From Orbus sasakiae (GTDB lineage Bacteria > Pseudomonadota > Gammaproteobacteria > Enterobacterales > Orbaceae), in NCBI RefSeq assembly GCF_039542345.1, contig NZ_BAABHY010000001.1, forward strand, positions 1,488,001-1,552,000: a stretch of DNA of 64,000 nt. Reading direction: 5' to 3'. The notes under the pieces are model-generated. The model was not told where the DNA came from. It worked only from the letters and a program-made list of their open reading frames with translations, and made no database searches. This document shows positions 63,660 to 64,000 of the stretch, one piece after another. Positions within the stretch are counted from its first letter, which is position 1. Each line of letters starts with the position of its first letter. The position numbers were made by a program, and so were the translations under genes.

Positions 63660-64000
63660 TTAAATAACCCTTGGATCAGGATGAGCAAGTACTTCATCCG
63701 TTTGTGATTGCCTAAATGCCGCCAACCGTTTAAATAATTCATTATCATTTACGGCTAAAATTTGTGCAGCAAGTAAGGCAGCATTTGCCGCACCGGCTTT
63801 GCCAATAGCTAAAGTACCTACAGGGATCCCCTTTGGCATTTGCACAATCGAGTATAAACTATCAACACCGCTTAATGCAGCACTTTGTACTGGTACACCC
63901 AAAACAGGGACTAACGTTTTAGCCGCCAACATACCTGGTAAATGTGCAGCACCTCCTGCGCCAGCAATGATGACATGAATACCCTGACTTTTAGCTGACT
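63660..64000 (-). CDS. purE: N5-carboxyaminoimidazole ribonucleotide mutase, 5'-truncated by the window
   Basis: The last 113 or so codons are inside the window. The frame continues past the internal Met at 63932 to the window edge, reading GIHVIIAGAGGAAHLPGMLA, then VPVLGVPVQSAALSGVDSLY, all PurE hallmarks (active-site loop and SAALSG). The start and the residues before SAKSQG lie beyond position 64000. It forms the purEK operon. Confidence 0.94.
   Translation of the reverse strand, partial: SAKSQGIHVIIAGAGGAAHLPGMLAAKTLVPVLGVPVQSAALSGVDSLYSIVQMPKGIPVGTLAIGKAGAANAALLAAQILAVNDNELFKRLAAFRQSQTDEVLAHPDPRVI

Noticed and set aside
1..64000. CRISPR arrays, insertion sequences and rRNA genes
   Set aside because: No regularly spaced direct repeats, transposase genes, terminal repeats or rRNA segments were seen anywhere in the window.

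Overview
This is an AT-rich gammaproteobacterial chromosome segment. Most genes match Escherichia coli genes in content and often in order: ispD-ispF-truD-pcm, sucCD-cydAB, fldA-fur, yciB-yciA-clsA, tolC/nudF/cpdA, tmk-holB, pyrF-yciH, leuABCD, hslVU, glnK-amtB and purEK. The low GC and pruned clusters (sucCD without sucAB or sdh, truD-pcm without surE) best fit the Orbaceae, the Gilliamella/Orbus insect-gut group. That placement is an inference from gene content, not a computed phylogeny.

Layout. 1-1027: end of an amino-sugar operon with N-acetylglucosamine kinase. 1349-5118: a TetR regulator, then a cyclase-family hydrolase, an MFS transporter and a DUF849 beta-keto acid cleavage enzyme. 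The TetR-cyclase gap carries two perfect palindromes and a CRP site, and the operon ends at a strong terminator; this looks like an uncharacterised catabolic operon. 5129-10270: an amino-acid permease, then pcm, truD, ispF, ispD, ftsB and tusE. 10463-12752: tRNA-Ser followed by a small accessory island. It holds a DUF4393 (Abi-alpha-like) gene broken by one in-frame TAA, a C4-type antisense RNA locus whose loop is complementary to the ribosome binding site of the next small gene, a 76-codon orphan gene, and a short membrane protein resembling the N-terminus of abortive-infection proteins. 12757-17811: a LysR regulator divergent from an MFS transporter, an M20 amidohydrolase and L-serine ammonia-lyase. 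17855-23758: a glutamine amidotransferase and the ugp glycerophosphodiester operon, which contains gpdQ and is preceded by four 11-bp-spaced Pho-box units.

23791-30393: cydABX (with an FNR box upstream), sucCD, fldA and fur. 30480-38855: yciB, yciA, clsA, cpdA (preceded by a near-consensus CRP site), nudF, tolC, a lipoprotein form of ecotin, ydiK and htpX. 39095-39206: 4.5S RNA. 39447-48379: galE, a GNAT protein, a Maf pyrophosphatase, ldhA, an AmpG-like transporter, a nitroreductase, tmk, holB, pyrF, yciH and tmaR. 48612-51368: a large autotransporter with an FNR box upstream. 51778-56758: leuABCD with a leucine-rich leader peptide and attenuator. 57129-64000: hslVU, glnK-amtB behind a sigma-54 promoter, dgt, purK and the 3' part of purE.

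Physiologically, the visible regulatory sites point to a facultatively or micro-aerobic sugar fermenter. It has cytochrome bd, D-lactate dehydrogenase, FNR- and CRP-type sites, phosphate-starvation scavenging of glycerophosphodiesters, nitrogen control through sigma-54, and leucine biosynthesis under attenuation.
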